64,000 nt of DNA, taken from contig CM056561.1 in NCBI GenBank assembly GCA_029721515.1, forward strand, positions 10,522,501 to 10,586,500, written 5' to 3'. Within the stretch, counting starts at the first letter, position 1. Each line of letters begins with the position of its first letter. The notes beneath the pieces are model-generated. The model saw only the letters and a program-made list of their open reading frames with translations. It did not search any database and was not told the origin of the DNA. The DNA is from Synanceia verrucosa (Eukaryota > Chordata > Actinopteri > Perciformes > Synanceiidae). Position numbers and translations under genes: made by a program. Of the stretch, positions 1-11,365 are shown piece by piece.

Positions 1-127
1 CTTCACTTTCTTCTCTTAGTCTGTTGTTTTCTCTCCTCTATCAACGTCTGTTTTCGGTCTCTACTCTTTTCATCTAATCCCTGGACTCATTTTGAATGTT
101 TAATCTGTTTCCTCTGTCTCCTCTCAG

Positions 128-303
128 GGAGTGTTTATCCAGCTGGTGCAGGCTAATTCCCCCGCGGCCCTGGCCGGGCTACGCTTTGGGGACCAGGTCC
201 TGCAGATCAACGGGCAGAACTGTGCTGGCTGGAGCGTTGACAAGGCCCACAAGGCCTTGAAGGCTGCGGCTGAGACCCGCATTGAGCTTGTGGTCCGGGA
301 CAG
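128..303 (+). CDS. sdcbp2: sdcbp2 exon: second half of PDZ1
   Basis: Acceptor ctctcag at 121-127, donor CAG/gtgagg at 303/304. It starts in phase 0 and leaves 2 nt. It encodes GVFIQLVQANSPAALAGLRF and continues to ELVVRDR, the strongly conserved end of syntenin PDZ1. Confidence 0.95.
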
Positions 304-2546
304 GTGAGGTTTACCTGCAGGGTTTGAATTACACAGTGGCTTTTGGGGAGCACCATTTTACAGTGCGTACCACGACTTTCCAATTCACACGCATGCTCAT
401 GTAACTAAGTGCAGTCAATAATAGGGTTACTGAGGAAAACGCTCCACTGTTAATACAGCAATGTGGTTAATACTGTTAGAAACATACAAAAAGTATGCAG
501 TAAATTAAATCATCAGTGCAAACATTTGGCCTCCGTCCAGGTGCAAACAAGTACACACAACAAATAGCGCCAATGAGGAGTTCAGATGGCGACGTAAATC
601 TCGCAGTTCTAGTCCAGCACCCCCACGGCCACAGCAAAAAGCATGCAGTTGTGTTAATTGAGACAAATGTTTCGAAAAAAAATGAACATTAATGAGAAAA
701 TACACCCCACACATTCATGACATGTTTATTCTTGTTTTATGTCCAGCAGTTTATTTCCAGTTTAACATGGACAATTTTTAGAGCTCCCCCTGAAATTCTC
801 AGAGCCAAGTTCCTCTTAGCTCTGCTGTAATTCAAACACTGTTTACCTGTTAGTTCCAGGCTGTAGTAGTTCATTCAGAAAGTGGCCATGCTGCTCAGAA
901 GTTTCATACTATCCATAAGAAGCTGAAAGGTTTGCCTCCCTCTGCTGGCTGCTGAATCATCTGCACTTTGCATTTGAGCTCTTCTCTCATGTTTCAGTCT
1001 AAAGGGCTCTCTAAAATGTAGCTGTGCATCAGTAGATTCCTTTGTGTTTAAACTTTCTGTGTGCATTTTTGTATGTCTCTAGACCATTTCAGCGCACCGT
1101 CACCATGCACAAAGACAGCTCCGGCCACGTGGGCTTCATCTATAAGTCTGGCAAAATCACCTCACTGGTCAAGGATGCCTCTGCTGCCCGCAACGGCCTG
1201 CTGACTGAGCATTACATCTGTGAAATTAATGGACAAAATGTCATTGGACTCAAGGTCAGACACCTATTTCTTTACCTGAGTATGTGTGAGACTTTTCATG
1301 AAATAACCTTAAACTCAATATTTGAGGAAGTGCTTATTATTTGAAGAAGTAATATGTATGCTACAATAATACAGAACGTGTGATGCCTGTAGAGTGTTTG
1401 TTGGCTAATTTGGTTTTGCATTGGAACGACGGCATGCATGAAGAATGTAGTGTAACGTGGGGCCGTGCCGCGTTTTTAAGTAAGTGCAGCATTCAGCAGC
1501 TCCCAAATCTGTACAAATGTGAGGTGAAGTGAAAAGGTGTTTAGCTTGTATCAGTAATGTAGCCACACTCTGCTTTTAGTCCATTGTTTTCTCTTGTAGA
1601 CTTGTAGTTTCATCCTGTCCTTCAAGGCTTTGAATGTATTCTTAGATTAAATGTTTAACCCTTGTGCAGTCCTTAAAAAGTTGCTCTGATGTTCTTAGAG
1701 GACAAAAAAACTGCCACAAAATTATTTACTAATACTGCGTCAGATCTTTTAACCAACATCAACATCGTAACTACCAAATACTCCAAATGTTAAATTCTGT
1801 AATGCCAATTATTGTTTTCCACTTTTACTGAGCACAATTCAAAAAACAATACCCAAAATGTCCCAAGAGATGCACAAGGGTGAAGAAATAATAAAAAAAG
1901 TATATTATACATTGATCATGAAGTCCTCACGTCACTGTTCCTGCTTCAAAATTCCAGGATTCTCAGATCAAGGACATTCTGACCACCTCTCCATCCGCCA
2001 TGACCATCACCATCATGCCCAAGTTCATTTATGAACACATGATTAAGAGGTAAGACTTCAACATTTCAGTGAATCTTTTGTCATGACCAAAACTCAACCA
2101 AGTTCCCAGTCGGTTCATGTTCACGCTACGTGTTTACTCCTGTTGGTTCGGTGGAAGTAAGTCAATGTGAACACTGTGAAATGTAACTAAAAAGCTGAAA
2201 ATTATAATCTTAGTCTTTGGCCCGGACTCATGTCCTCATGTTTTGTTTCAGTGATTATTGAAGACAGTTATTTTTTAAACTGGTCCAGTATCTGACCACA
2301 TGATGGAAAGACAGCAAAATAAAACGTTGGGCATAAATTGATGGTGCACAGTTGTAGTGCAGTCACAGCAACATGACGAAACACGGACTAGGGAGAAAAA
2401 TACAGAGTTAACTTAAATGATCCCAGTGCAAAGGTGGATTTTGCATGATGCTATTCACTTAAAGCTCATGGATGTGTGTTCTTTTTCCCAGGATGTCGAC
2501 AGGCCTTCTGCGGTCAGCCATGGATCACTCTGTCCCAGAGGTGTGA
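128..2546 (+). CDS. sdcbp2: Syntenin (syndecan-binding protein 2-like), C-terminal part, four exons
   Basis: Partial gene; the 5' exons are off the left edge. Coding exons are 128-303, 1083-1254, 1958-2049 and 2492-2546, all with AG/GT borders and matching phases (495 nt, 164 residues plus TGA). The product carries the end of PDZ1 (GLRFGDQVLQINGQNCAGW), all of PDZ2 (GHVGFIYKSGKI as carboxylate-binding loop and first strand, then AARNGLLTEHYICEINGQNV) and the syntenin tail ending MDHSVPEV. Family knowledge: syntenins are about 300-residue tandem-PDZ adaptors that bind C-termini of syndecans and other membrane proteins and PIP2, acting at the plasma membrane and endosomes and in exosome formation. 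RPFQRT and IYEHM resemble SDCBP2 more than SDCBP1, and the neighbouring snph matches human SDCBP2-SNPH order. Paralogue choice is an inference; syntenin identity is secure. Confidence 0.95.
1083..1254 (+). CDS. sdcbp2: sdcbp2 exon: PDZ2 core
   Basis: Acceptor tctctag ends at 1082 and donor AAG/gtcaga begins at 1255. The split arginine codon joins DR to PFQRTVTMHKDSSGHVGF, the linker and start of PDZ2. It includes the peptide-binding loop and the conserved NGLLTEHYICEINGQNVIGLK. Confidence 0.95.
1958..2049 (+). CDS. sdcbp2: sdcbp2 exon: end of PDZ2
   Basis: Acceptor attccag at 1951-1957, donor GAG/gtaaga at 2049/2050. It encodes DSQIKDILTTSPSAMTITIM then PKFIYEHMIK, the last helix and strand of PDZ2 and the start of the tail. 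Confidence 0.94.
2492..2546 (+). CDS. sdcbp2: sdcbp2 last coding exon
   Basis: Acceptor tttttcccag ends at 2491. The split arginine is followed by MSTGLLRSAMDHSVPEV and TGA at 2544-2546. The MDHS(I/V)P(E/D) ending is diagnostic of syntenins. Confidence 0.94.
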
Positions 2547-4110
2547 GGACCAGCAGGACTTTGAGAACATCTACAATACAGAGATATTTCTCTCTTCCTC
2601 ATTCTTATCTGTATCTCTCTCTCTCTGTCTCTCGCTCTCTCTGTCTTCATACCAAACCACCTCCTGTATCACAATCATCTCAACTTTAACATAATCTCAA
2701 ATGCCTTCTTTTCTATTCTTCAGTCGTTCAGCGTAGTCTTTACCTTTTCTACATTTCCCTTCTCTCTGTTGACATGTCTATTACTTTTTTATATGTTAAC
2801 CTTGTAGTCTAAGTATTACATGTGTATTTTTTTTTGTTTTGTATTTGAGATCAAGGACAGTACAAAATGTTTTTTTAAGCCATGCACATGCCCATAGGTC
2901 CAGAGCTTCCGCCTCCTTGTGGAGACGAATCACTGGCATGTGACGCTTCATCTTGTCATAATGCTGTAAAAGCCAGTGGTCATTCATCAGAGCCCGACCA
3001 TGTAGATTATGTCTGTGTCCCCGTTCCCTGCACTTTGCCCCCAATGTGAGTATGTAATCTGATCTGAATTAACGCTTGGGTCCTCATATGTGACATGTTT
3101 GCTGACTTGATTCTAGAAGTAATTTTTACTTGGCCAGTGAACTAATACATTTTAGCAAAGTTATTGTTTTAGTTTATACCATATATTGGTAAAAATAGTG
3201 ATGCTTTTTCTTTTTGTGAATACCCAACATTTCTAACATAAAAGTGAGATTTACAATGCAGCAGTTTCTATCTTCTCCACAAGAGGGCAAGGTATCGTTC
3301 TACTGCATTTCCTGTCTCTGCAGACAGCTGTCACAATGAGGCTCTGATGTGTTTGTAGGTACTGGGGAACACTGTGCACATTCCAGGGGAAGTGTAAGGA
3401 AAAGGGCAGCAGTAGTTGTTTGTTGCCCCATGCAGCTGGGATTTAGCCCTGTCCACAAACACACAAAGACCTGTGAGACAATGAAAGGCACAATTAAGCA
3501 AAACCACGGTGCACTGAAGTGATGAGCTAGCTGGAAGTTATTTGAAAGGTGTTTGTCAGATAATGTTGGTGTTTGTTTCGACAGGGTCTGTGCTGGGCGA
3601 ACCCACTAAGTGCACTTTCCACTACCTTTTGAAAAGGTTGTCTTTCCTGTATCCATTTCAACAGATTTTTTTTCATTATTGCGTTTGTGGTGCCTCATGT
3701 TAATGAGAGAGCTCATGAAAACAAAGGTATATGTTATCCATAAGAAACAGCTGATATTTGATGCTGAAAATAATCCGCTCAAATCAAATTTAAATTCCAC
3801 ATCATGGGTTTAGCCAACAAACTTGCTCTCCTCTGCTATGTGTTGTTCGAGGATGCCCCTCTGTAATATTCCTTCCTTGACTGATGAGCACAATGAGACT
3901 GAGCAGTTGTTCAACAGTTGTGAATTTCTACTTGTTATATAAAATTGCTCCTTTTAATGCTGTTCATGTTTGGATGCATGTATTCCTTTAATTTTCTAGG
4001 TATGCAATCTGATAAACATCACTGTCATTCTGTAAGAAAATCTAAAAGTTTATATACGAATGTAACCAAGATAATATTGTAAAACAAATAAACAGTCACA
4101 TTAGCTTGGT
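2547..4110 (+). other. Probable sdcbp2 3' UTR
   Basis: The first good cleavage signal after the stop codon is AATAAA at 4087-4092, followed by a GT-rich stretch (ggtggtgtttgtctt). The interval has a short CT-rich microsatellite at about 2610-2645 and no credible ORF. The 3' end is inferred, not shown by transcript data. Confidence 0.55.
4087..4092 (+). terminator. Poly(A) signal AATAAA for sdcbp2
   Basis: A canonical hexamer about 1.54 kb past the stop, with a GT-rich element 15-35 nt downstream. It is the best placed poly(A) signal in this orientation. Confidence 0.5.
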
Positions 4111-5238
4111 GGTGTTTGTCTTCCACTGAGGACAATTGTCTTCATACTAACACACAGTATATTCTTCAGAGTTAGTGTGGTTTGGGAAAATTCAGCAATC
4201 CCAGGTCAAGCAAGAAAAAACATCCAGAAATAAAGATTCAGACAAACACACAGATGAAGACAACAGAAATGTTTCCTCCATGCTGTTTAATATACTGTTG
4301 GGGCGTTTGGTCTTTCTTTACACAGTGTGGTGGGAGTGTGAATGGAGAAGTAGCCCATTGATGTAATTAACTGTACACACTACTATTACCATTAAAATAG
4401 TTCATTTACATTACATTATCTGTAGATATCAATAGATCAAATCAGATTCCTATACAAGGCATTGAATGCCATCAGTGTTAATGGACTTGGTATAACCTCT
4501 GCATACATTAATTATTATTACATAGGCTATGGGACACATACTCTGACAAACAGACAAGGAACAAAGCATAAAATGACAATACACATTCAAATATTCACAC
4601 CCTCCCCAAAAAAGCTAAACATCCCAATCTCCCCTTGTCTTCATCAAGTAATATTCATATGTGTTTAAAGATATACGCAGTATATAATGACTCAGTCACC
4701 CCCTCCACTCGCATACCGCACACTGGCACAACCACCACTACCGCAGGAAGTTCAGGTATAGTATGGGGCAATAATAGAAAACACGTTCCTTGTGAGGTAC
4801 AACAACATTCTTGCAGAGAAAGCATAGGACACTGTGGGGATACTGACCTCCTTGGCATTGTAATAATCTAGGAATGGGCTTTGATAAAGTGCTGTGTGGT
4901 AAAGATTGATTAGAGGAAAGTCAGAGTAAATTTTTAATTAATAAATCAATCATACCTTGAAGTGCTTCAAGTCTCTGCTGGAACTTAAGCATTTATAACA
5001 TAAATAACATATAGCATAAATGGTTGCGGACCATAATATTTGTTACTGTAACCACTGAATAGGAATATGTAGGGGAACAAATGGCTCTGAGAAGTGCAGA
5101 CGTAAGAGGTATAATACAGTCCTGTTACAAACACCAGCATACATTAAACATATTAAAGCAAATGACAAAAATATGAAAAAAAATCTCCTGTCTATGTCTA
5201 TGCTTGAGCACACAAAACTCAGGAAGACTTCCTACATC
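4111..5238. other. Gap between convergent genes
   Basis: AT-rich sequence with no recognisable exon, RNA gene or repeat family. It may contain part of an unmapped snph 3' UTR. Confidence 0.4.
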
Positions 5239-5724
5239 TTAACTCATTGAGTGCCAGCAGTCATAAAACTGAAAGTGCCTTGTGCCAGCGTTTTTGGCCA
5301 TTTTGACCCACAAAATATTTTGTACTATGACTCTGAAAACAGAATAGCTCAAATGAAAGAGGATACTCTCTATTTTTTTTTTTTTATCTTGTTCTGTTCT
5401 TGTTTTATCTGGAGGAGAATAGAGGCCACTTTAACCAGAATCACCACTTTTTGTCCAGAGTCTTTGTTTTGCTCTCTAATCGCCATCGTCTCCACTCTCC
5501 TCTCCTACTCTGTGGCGTATACCGTCTTTTCATGTCCCGAACACAAATCCCAGAAGCCCCAATATTACTCCGAGGCTGTGCGCCTTCATGTGCCTGTTGC
5601 CAAAAAAACACTTAAATGTATATATGCTTCAATGAAACTCAAAGTATACAAGACAAAAAATAATAACTATGCGCTACATTTTAGTGATAAACACAATAGA
5701 CACATACTGGCACATAAAGCGTAG
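5239..5724 (+). mobile_element. TTAA-flanked MITE, copy A (diverged)
   Basis: It begins TTAA-CTCATTGAGTGCCA, one mismatch from the terminal repeat of copy B at 18817. The interior shares long blocks with copies B and C: cacaaaatattttgtacta, then gttttatctggaggagaata with gaggccac, then ttttgtccagagtcttt. The right end (tggcacataaagcgtag) is a decayed terminal repeat. TTAA duplication suggests a piggyBac-type non-autonomous element. The 157-codon ORF inside it is accidental. Confidence 0.75.
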
Positions 5725-7832
5725 ACTGTTGAGCATAGGGTAAATAAAGGGGTTTGAGTTGAGTGCTGCTACCCACAACAAGCATGGATTTCTAAACCTG
5801 AAACTCTTAATGCAGCATCACAAATTCACTAAATCTACCCTTTCCTTCATTGCCCTTGTTTGTTACAATAGCCTGACAGACTGAAATCATATAGTACAAT
5901 GCTGACATACAGTACTTATCATTCATATAACTTTGATTGTTAGAGATTTCCCAAACTCACAAAACGTCAATATGGAGAGGAGGAGGACGCCGTCTCCCAC
6001 ATTTTCACACCTGTTCTCTCACAGGAGTATATGGCTTTTTGCAAAACATGAAATAGTTTTAGCTTCCTATTACACTTAAGAGAAGTGGTTCATACAGTCA
6101 GGAGACACAACTAGTGCCCACAACTCATGTTAATGAGAGTGATGTTAAGGTTATGGATGAGCACATGTGACCAAGTGGAGAAGATGCAGTCCTTTATGTC
6201 TTCAATGTAGTCTTGGATCTCAGTGCATTGATAATGGCTGCTGCTTTTGTGGATCCTTCAGCTTAATGAAGTGAAAACCAAACAGACAGGATTGATTGTC
6301 ACTGACATCTGACAAGAACACGAAGCATAAGCGCTGCTCGTTCTCTACCAGTGATTTTTCACAGCAGCAATCTGACTTAAATTGCCATTATTTTGTCCGG
6401 TTTGTAGATTGTGGTCATATGTAAAGAGCTGAGATCATTCGCTCTTATTATGGATGAAAGGCAACAGCTTTACAGTATTAACAGAAAAAAAAAATATTTT
6501 TAAGGATCTACCTGAAATGTCTACATTATCTTGAACATTTTGAACAGAACCAACAGAACAATCAGTAAGATTTCAGTGAACATACAACGCTTTCGATACA
6601 GTCCCATCTTCAAGTAATTGCTTAAAATTCATAAAGTGAACAATAGTGCAAAATATGTCAACCAAATTGTAATAAAAAAAAGATTCATGCTGCTCATTTC
6701 TTCACCGAAGAACTCAACAATTATAATTGGTGTCAAACTATTTTTTTGCTGGTTGTGTCTCGGTCCGTGATCATCGATCATCATCATGAGTCTGACAATG
6801 AGACATATTTTACATTTTACAGTTGCAGGCTGCTTATTTGTTCTTATTACACATGACGTAAAATCTGCACAAGATTAGCAAACAGAAGAACTTTCCATTA
6901 GGTGCCACTTTGATCATTTTCCATCCACATCCAAACTAAGTAAACACCCTGACCCAAAATGCAATTACAACCCAGATATCTTATTGATTTACATACGATT
7001 TACGAGTGTCGACAAACATGTATTAGTGTCTAGAAATGCTTTGCAGAATGATCTAGATTGATTTATTCCCAGTGACTAACTCTTGTACAGTGGACTTGAA
7101 ATACACAATGACCAGAGTGACAGTTACACCACAAGAGCATTAAGTTAGCAGAAATATACAGCACAGAGCACAGACTGAGCACAACTCACCTCATTCAGAT
7201 CTACATCAAGTGTCTAAGTGAGCCAGTGAGTATCTACAAACAGGTGTCTGATCAATATATAACTTTCCTATTGGAATTGGTTTAAGAAATTTCCTTTGTG
7301 TGTTATGTGAAATGAATGCAACCAAATGTAGTTCAGTTATTCGCAATAATTTAATAGTTCAGCTGCTTTGAATGCAAGCACCAACCACTCAAGGACAGGA
7401 AAAAAATCCACTTTAAAACATAATGTCTATGTTATTTACACTTTGGTTATGTACGGATTAAACTGATTTTATTTAGCTAGTGAGGTTTAGAGGTGGTGGT
7501 AGGTGAAAAGGACAGAGCTAAGCTAACATATTTAGAATACAGACATGAGATCCCTGGCAGGATCTCATTTCTCAAAATGTCTCACTACTACTTTAACGGT
7601 TGAGAAAAACAATAAAGGAGCATAGACCAAAAGAAGTGAAGCTAATGTACCTTAAACCAGCAGAGGATGAGTCCTCAATGGCTAGTTTTCAAGTTTTCTT
7701 CAATACAGCATGACATTCCTTGACTAAATTATGGTCCAATTCATAGTCAGACCATAAAGCAGAGGATGCTTGAAGACTAGTAGAAAGGTTGCTACCATGG
7801 CAACCTGTCAATCAGGATAGATGCTTGTTTAA
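5725..7832. other. Non-coding, no recognised feature
   Basis: Between the convergent genes. No exon, RNA gene or repeat family was recognised. Part may be snph 3' UTR, but no minus-strand AATAAA stands out. Confidence 0.4.
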
Positions 7833-8287
7833 GGCTGCGTCCGAAATTCCTTACTAACGTGCCATTGAGTATGCTAAAACAGTAGGTGAGATTTTTTTAA
7901 TATAACCCTTAGTATGAATGCAATAGTACGTGAGGTGCATATTATTTCCGGTAAATATTACAGTATGCAAGCACTGGACACTACGCCGGCATAAATGTCC
8001 CACAATGCAACAACAACAACAACAACAACACAATGGACAATGATGGTTATTAACATATATAATAATAACATATCAAGGGTGTATTATTAGATTATTATTA
8101 GATGTATTAATATCGCAGATTGCCGGTAGAGGTGAGGTTGGCAGGGGTTACCATGGTTACGTCTCAGGCTCTTGGGAAGGAAGTGTGTCCGAAATTATGC
8201 ATACTACATTTATTCACCCAAAAGAATGTTGAATGATAGTACACATGTTAAGTATGTAGTGTATAGTATGGAATTTCGGATGCAACC
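7833..8287. mobile_element. TIR MITE with GGYTGCRTCCGAAATTCC ends
   Basis: The left end is ggctgcgtccgaaattcctt and the right end is ggaatttcggatgcaacc, inverted repeats of about 18 bp with two mismatches. A subterminal copy (gtgtccgaaattatgcatac) lies near 8187. The interior is AT-rich with a (CAA)n tract at about 8008-8030 and no ORF. The target duplication is ambiguous, so the superfamily is not assigned. Confidence 0.7.
8008..8030. repeat. (CAA)n microsatellite
   Basis: About seven tandem CAA units inside the TIR MITE. Confidence 0.85.
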
Positions 8288-8449
8288 TTAGTTTAAAAAC
8301 ATGCAGTGAAGTCAGGCTATCCTGGGCTCCTGTGCATGCAGGGGTTAAGGGAATCCAAAGAGCAGCTTCTTCAAGAAGTAGAGAAATAGATGTTATGTAT
8401 ATCTTGGGAGAGTGGAATTTTAGAGGCAAATATCAAGTGATTATCAGAG

Positions 8450-8560
8450 CCGCAGCACAGGTCTATATCACATGGGTGTCGGAAGGTCAACGGTTCGATC
8501 CCTGGTTCCTCAAGCCCACACCTGCAGAGAAGTTTTTGTTTCATTTCTATCACAGCACAG
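8450..8560 (+). repeat. tRNA-derived SINE fragment (tentative)
   Basis: It contains a good B-box-like ggttcgatccctgg near 8490 followed by cctcaagcccacacc, similar to the body of common fish tRNA-SINEs. The A-box half is poorly preserved. It is not a functional tRNA because no cloverleaf is apparent. Confidence 0.35.
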
Positions 8561-9393
8561 TCTGAGACATGCCAAAACATGGAAAAAATACTTTCAGGAA
8601 ATGTCCGAAGTTCTGCCTACCAGCACCTCAAAATGTTACGAATTAGGTACTTCCAGCTCCTGTAGCCACGCAGCCATGCAGTTTTAATCCAGGGTCATTT
8701 TTGTCTGAATGCTCACTCAAAAGAAAGTAATTTTATAGTTAAAATCTGGCCTAATCTGCTCTGACATACTGTAAAGAGAAACAGTGGAAGCAGCAGTAAA
8801 CTGTATTCAGCTTGACAGCACGATTGATCTGCCCTCCAACAGCTGAGCGCTGCAAGTGTGTGAACTTAGAATTAACCTGTGTCTATATTGTTGTTTCTTT
8901 ATAGTAAATAACCTTCATGTTTTCAGAGTCTAGCTCATCTACTGCAGACAACAACATTATTTGGTTAAATACAGGCACACTCTTAAACATATAGACATAC
9001 CATGTTTCATGTATTCACTTAACAGATCAATGAATCTTTAACATTTCCCTGCTTTTAAAACTAAAACAATCAGCATTTAACATCCAAGCATAGGACATTC
9101 ATTTCAATCAGCTCATTCAGTTTTGCACAAGTCAGAAGTGTTAGCAGACATCTTGGTAGCAACAGCAAGGACCAGTGGGTGAGAGACAAAAAGGAGGAGG
9201 ACCAAACAGGACAGAAGAGAGAGTCAGAGATCAAGACATAAATGCACATTTCTTGTTCCTGATGCTCCCCTCAGCTATTAACCTTGATGAGGAATACAGG
9301 ACAGGAACTTTTTCTCTTCCAGGTATTTTCCTAGCTGCAAAAGGCCTAGACTCGTATAGGAGAGGTCCTAGTTAAGGACCACAGATTCTCCTC
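8561..9393. other. snph 3' flank, probable 3' UTR
   Basis: Downstream of the snph stop on the minus strand. No coding potential and no repeat recognised. It is presumably transcribed as 3' UTR. Confidence 0.4.
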
Positions 9394-11365
9394 TTATATG
9401 TGTGTTCCGCCAAGGTCTCCCCCGCCTGCGGGGTAATGCCTCAACCCACCTCCCCTGCGCAGTGAGTGCAGCGCCACCGTGCAACAGCCTCGCAGCAGTG
9501 ACCCTATATGATACATAGGCTGTCCGCCACGGACTGGACCACGGCAGAGCCACGCCACCGTTGGCACCACAGGAATGGCCACTGCCAGCAGATCAACCAG
9601 GAAGTGACGACTCCAATAGCTTTTCTGAATTGGCCCAGAGGAATCTCCTTCCTCTGCTGTGGCTCCCCCTGCGGCACCTTGTTCTTTAGTTTCATCTCCA
9701 TCATCGACCTCATCGTGTAACTCCACCACAGTGACACCAGCTATCTCCTCGTGGGAAGTTGATCTCCTTGGCTGGGAGGTGTGAGGCTGTTCTACATGTG
9801 GTGATGTTCCAAGAGGACTCAGCTCTGCTGTCTCTACCTGGGTTGATGTTGCTGATAGAACTTCCTCTTGCTGCCTGTCGTCCATGCTGAGGTTTTCCAG
9901 TAATGTCCCATCTTGCCTGCTTTCTTGACAACATCCTCCAAACTTAAGTGCACACTGTGTCCCTTCTGATGTGGCTGCTAAATCAAACAGTTTTCCTTGT
10001 GCTGCCTCCTCCTCTCCATTTGGAACGTCCACCTCATTGCCTTCCACTGAGCCCATTTGTGGCTGCTGCCCATCTTCTGCCTGTGTCATCACTGTTGTTT
10101 CCTCCTGGTTCTCTGTTACAGCCTCCTTATCGCCCTCCTCTTTCTCCTGCTTTCCCTCTTCATCTGCTCCCACTTTCCCCCCAAGAAGGGGGCTTTCCAT
10201 GGAGCACGCCACAGTAGCAGAACGTGGTAACGGAGGGACCAGCTGCATTTTGGACAGTGCGATTGGCTCTGTGGCAGTACTCATGATCGTTGCTGTGTTA
10301 ACTGAATTTGTGGTGGTGGAGTCCAGCTCCTCTTCACCTTCATCAGACATCCAGGTGGAGGTGGGGCTGCAGGCCTGGGAGCGGAATGTGCGTTGCTCCG
10401 CAATTGTATCCAGATCAGAAGGGTAACCTACCGTTTCAGGGATGGGGCAGCTTTCAGTCTGAATACCTGTCTCTCGTAAGGGATGCAGGTAGAGGTGGTG
10501 ATGGGACAGGCAGGGATGGCTCATACAGCCCACTCCACCCAGGCTGCAACGAATGGGTGCCAGCCGCTCACCTGTGTACAGCTTCTCATAGGTGGCGGAG
10601 TGTGGCATAGTGTGGGGCACAGAGTGGGACAGATTGTGAGGGAAAGAATGAGGTAATGTATGGGAAAAAGTGTGAGGCAGAGAATGAGGCAGGGAATGAG
10701 GCAGAGGCTGGGAAAAGGTCTGTGCGTATGAGTTGAGTAAAGATGCTGTTTCCTCAGAGAGGAAGGCGGCCTCCAGCAGCAGGTCGGCCCGGCTCGGGAT
10801 GCTGCTTTCCCCACAGCACCCAAATCCACTGTCCTGGGTGCCGTCACCTGACAGACAAGGGAAGTGTGGGCCATTGCCGTTCCGGTCTGCCAGTGCCTGA
10901 TCGCTCAGCTTAGTGTAAGTCGAACTGCGGGTCAGAGAACGGGCTGGAGAACCGTCACAGGAGCAAGATCCCCTCCCTCCTACTGCCGGTTTGGGTATTC
11001 CCCCTGGACTTTCCCCTGATACCGATGCTGGTGCTGAACCTCCAACACGGGTACGACAGCCTGGTATGGCTTCCCCCTCCTTGGCTAATCCAGCCTGGGC
11101 TAGCTCCATGCTGAGCAAAAGATTCTCAAGCTTGTGGTTCTGAGTGTTGATGTCCTGAAAGTACTTTTGGACCCCTATGTCTCCACTGAGCCCCCCAGCA
11201 TCACTGAGCCTGGCGCGAACTGTGTCCACAGCCTGTTTAAGCTGCTGGATCTCCTGGCGTGCCTCCTTCAGGGCCAGCTGAGCCTCCACACGGTGACATT
11301 CCTCCTCAACCCAGTCCTCCTGCATCCTGTACAGCTGGCCCCGAAGCTCATCTATCTCCGTGTCC
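9394..11365 (-). CDS. snph: snph last coding exon: coiled coil to membrane anchor
   Basis: Minus-strand acceptor cactcttag precedes 11365; TAA is at 9394-9396. 1972 nt (split codon plus 656 residues and stop). It carries most of the coiled coil, the SPARSLTRSSTYTKLSD motif, a nine-unit PHS repeat, a long acidic/glutamine-rich middle, and the C-terminal anchor and tail. Uninterrupted over its full length, so under coding constraint. Confidence 0.96.

Noticed and set aside
5251..5724. 157-codon ORF
   Set aside because: It lies wholly within a non-coding TTAA MITE copy; sister copies do not preserve the frame.
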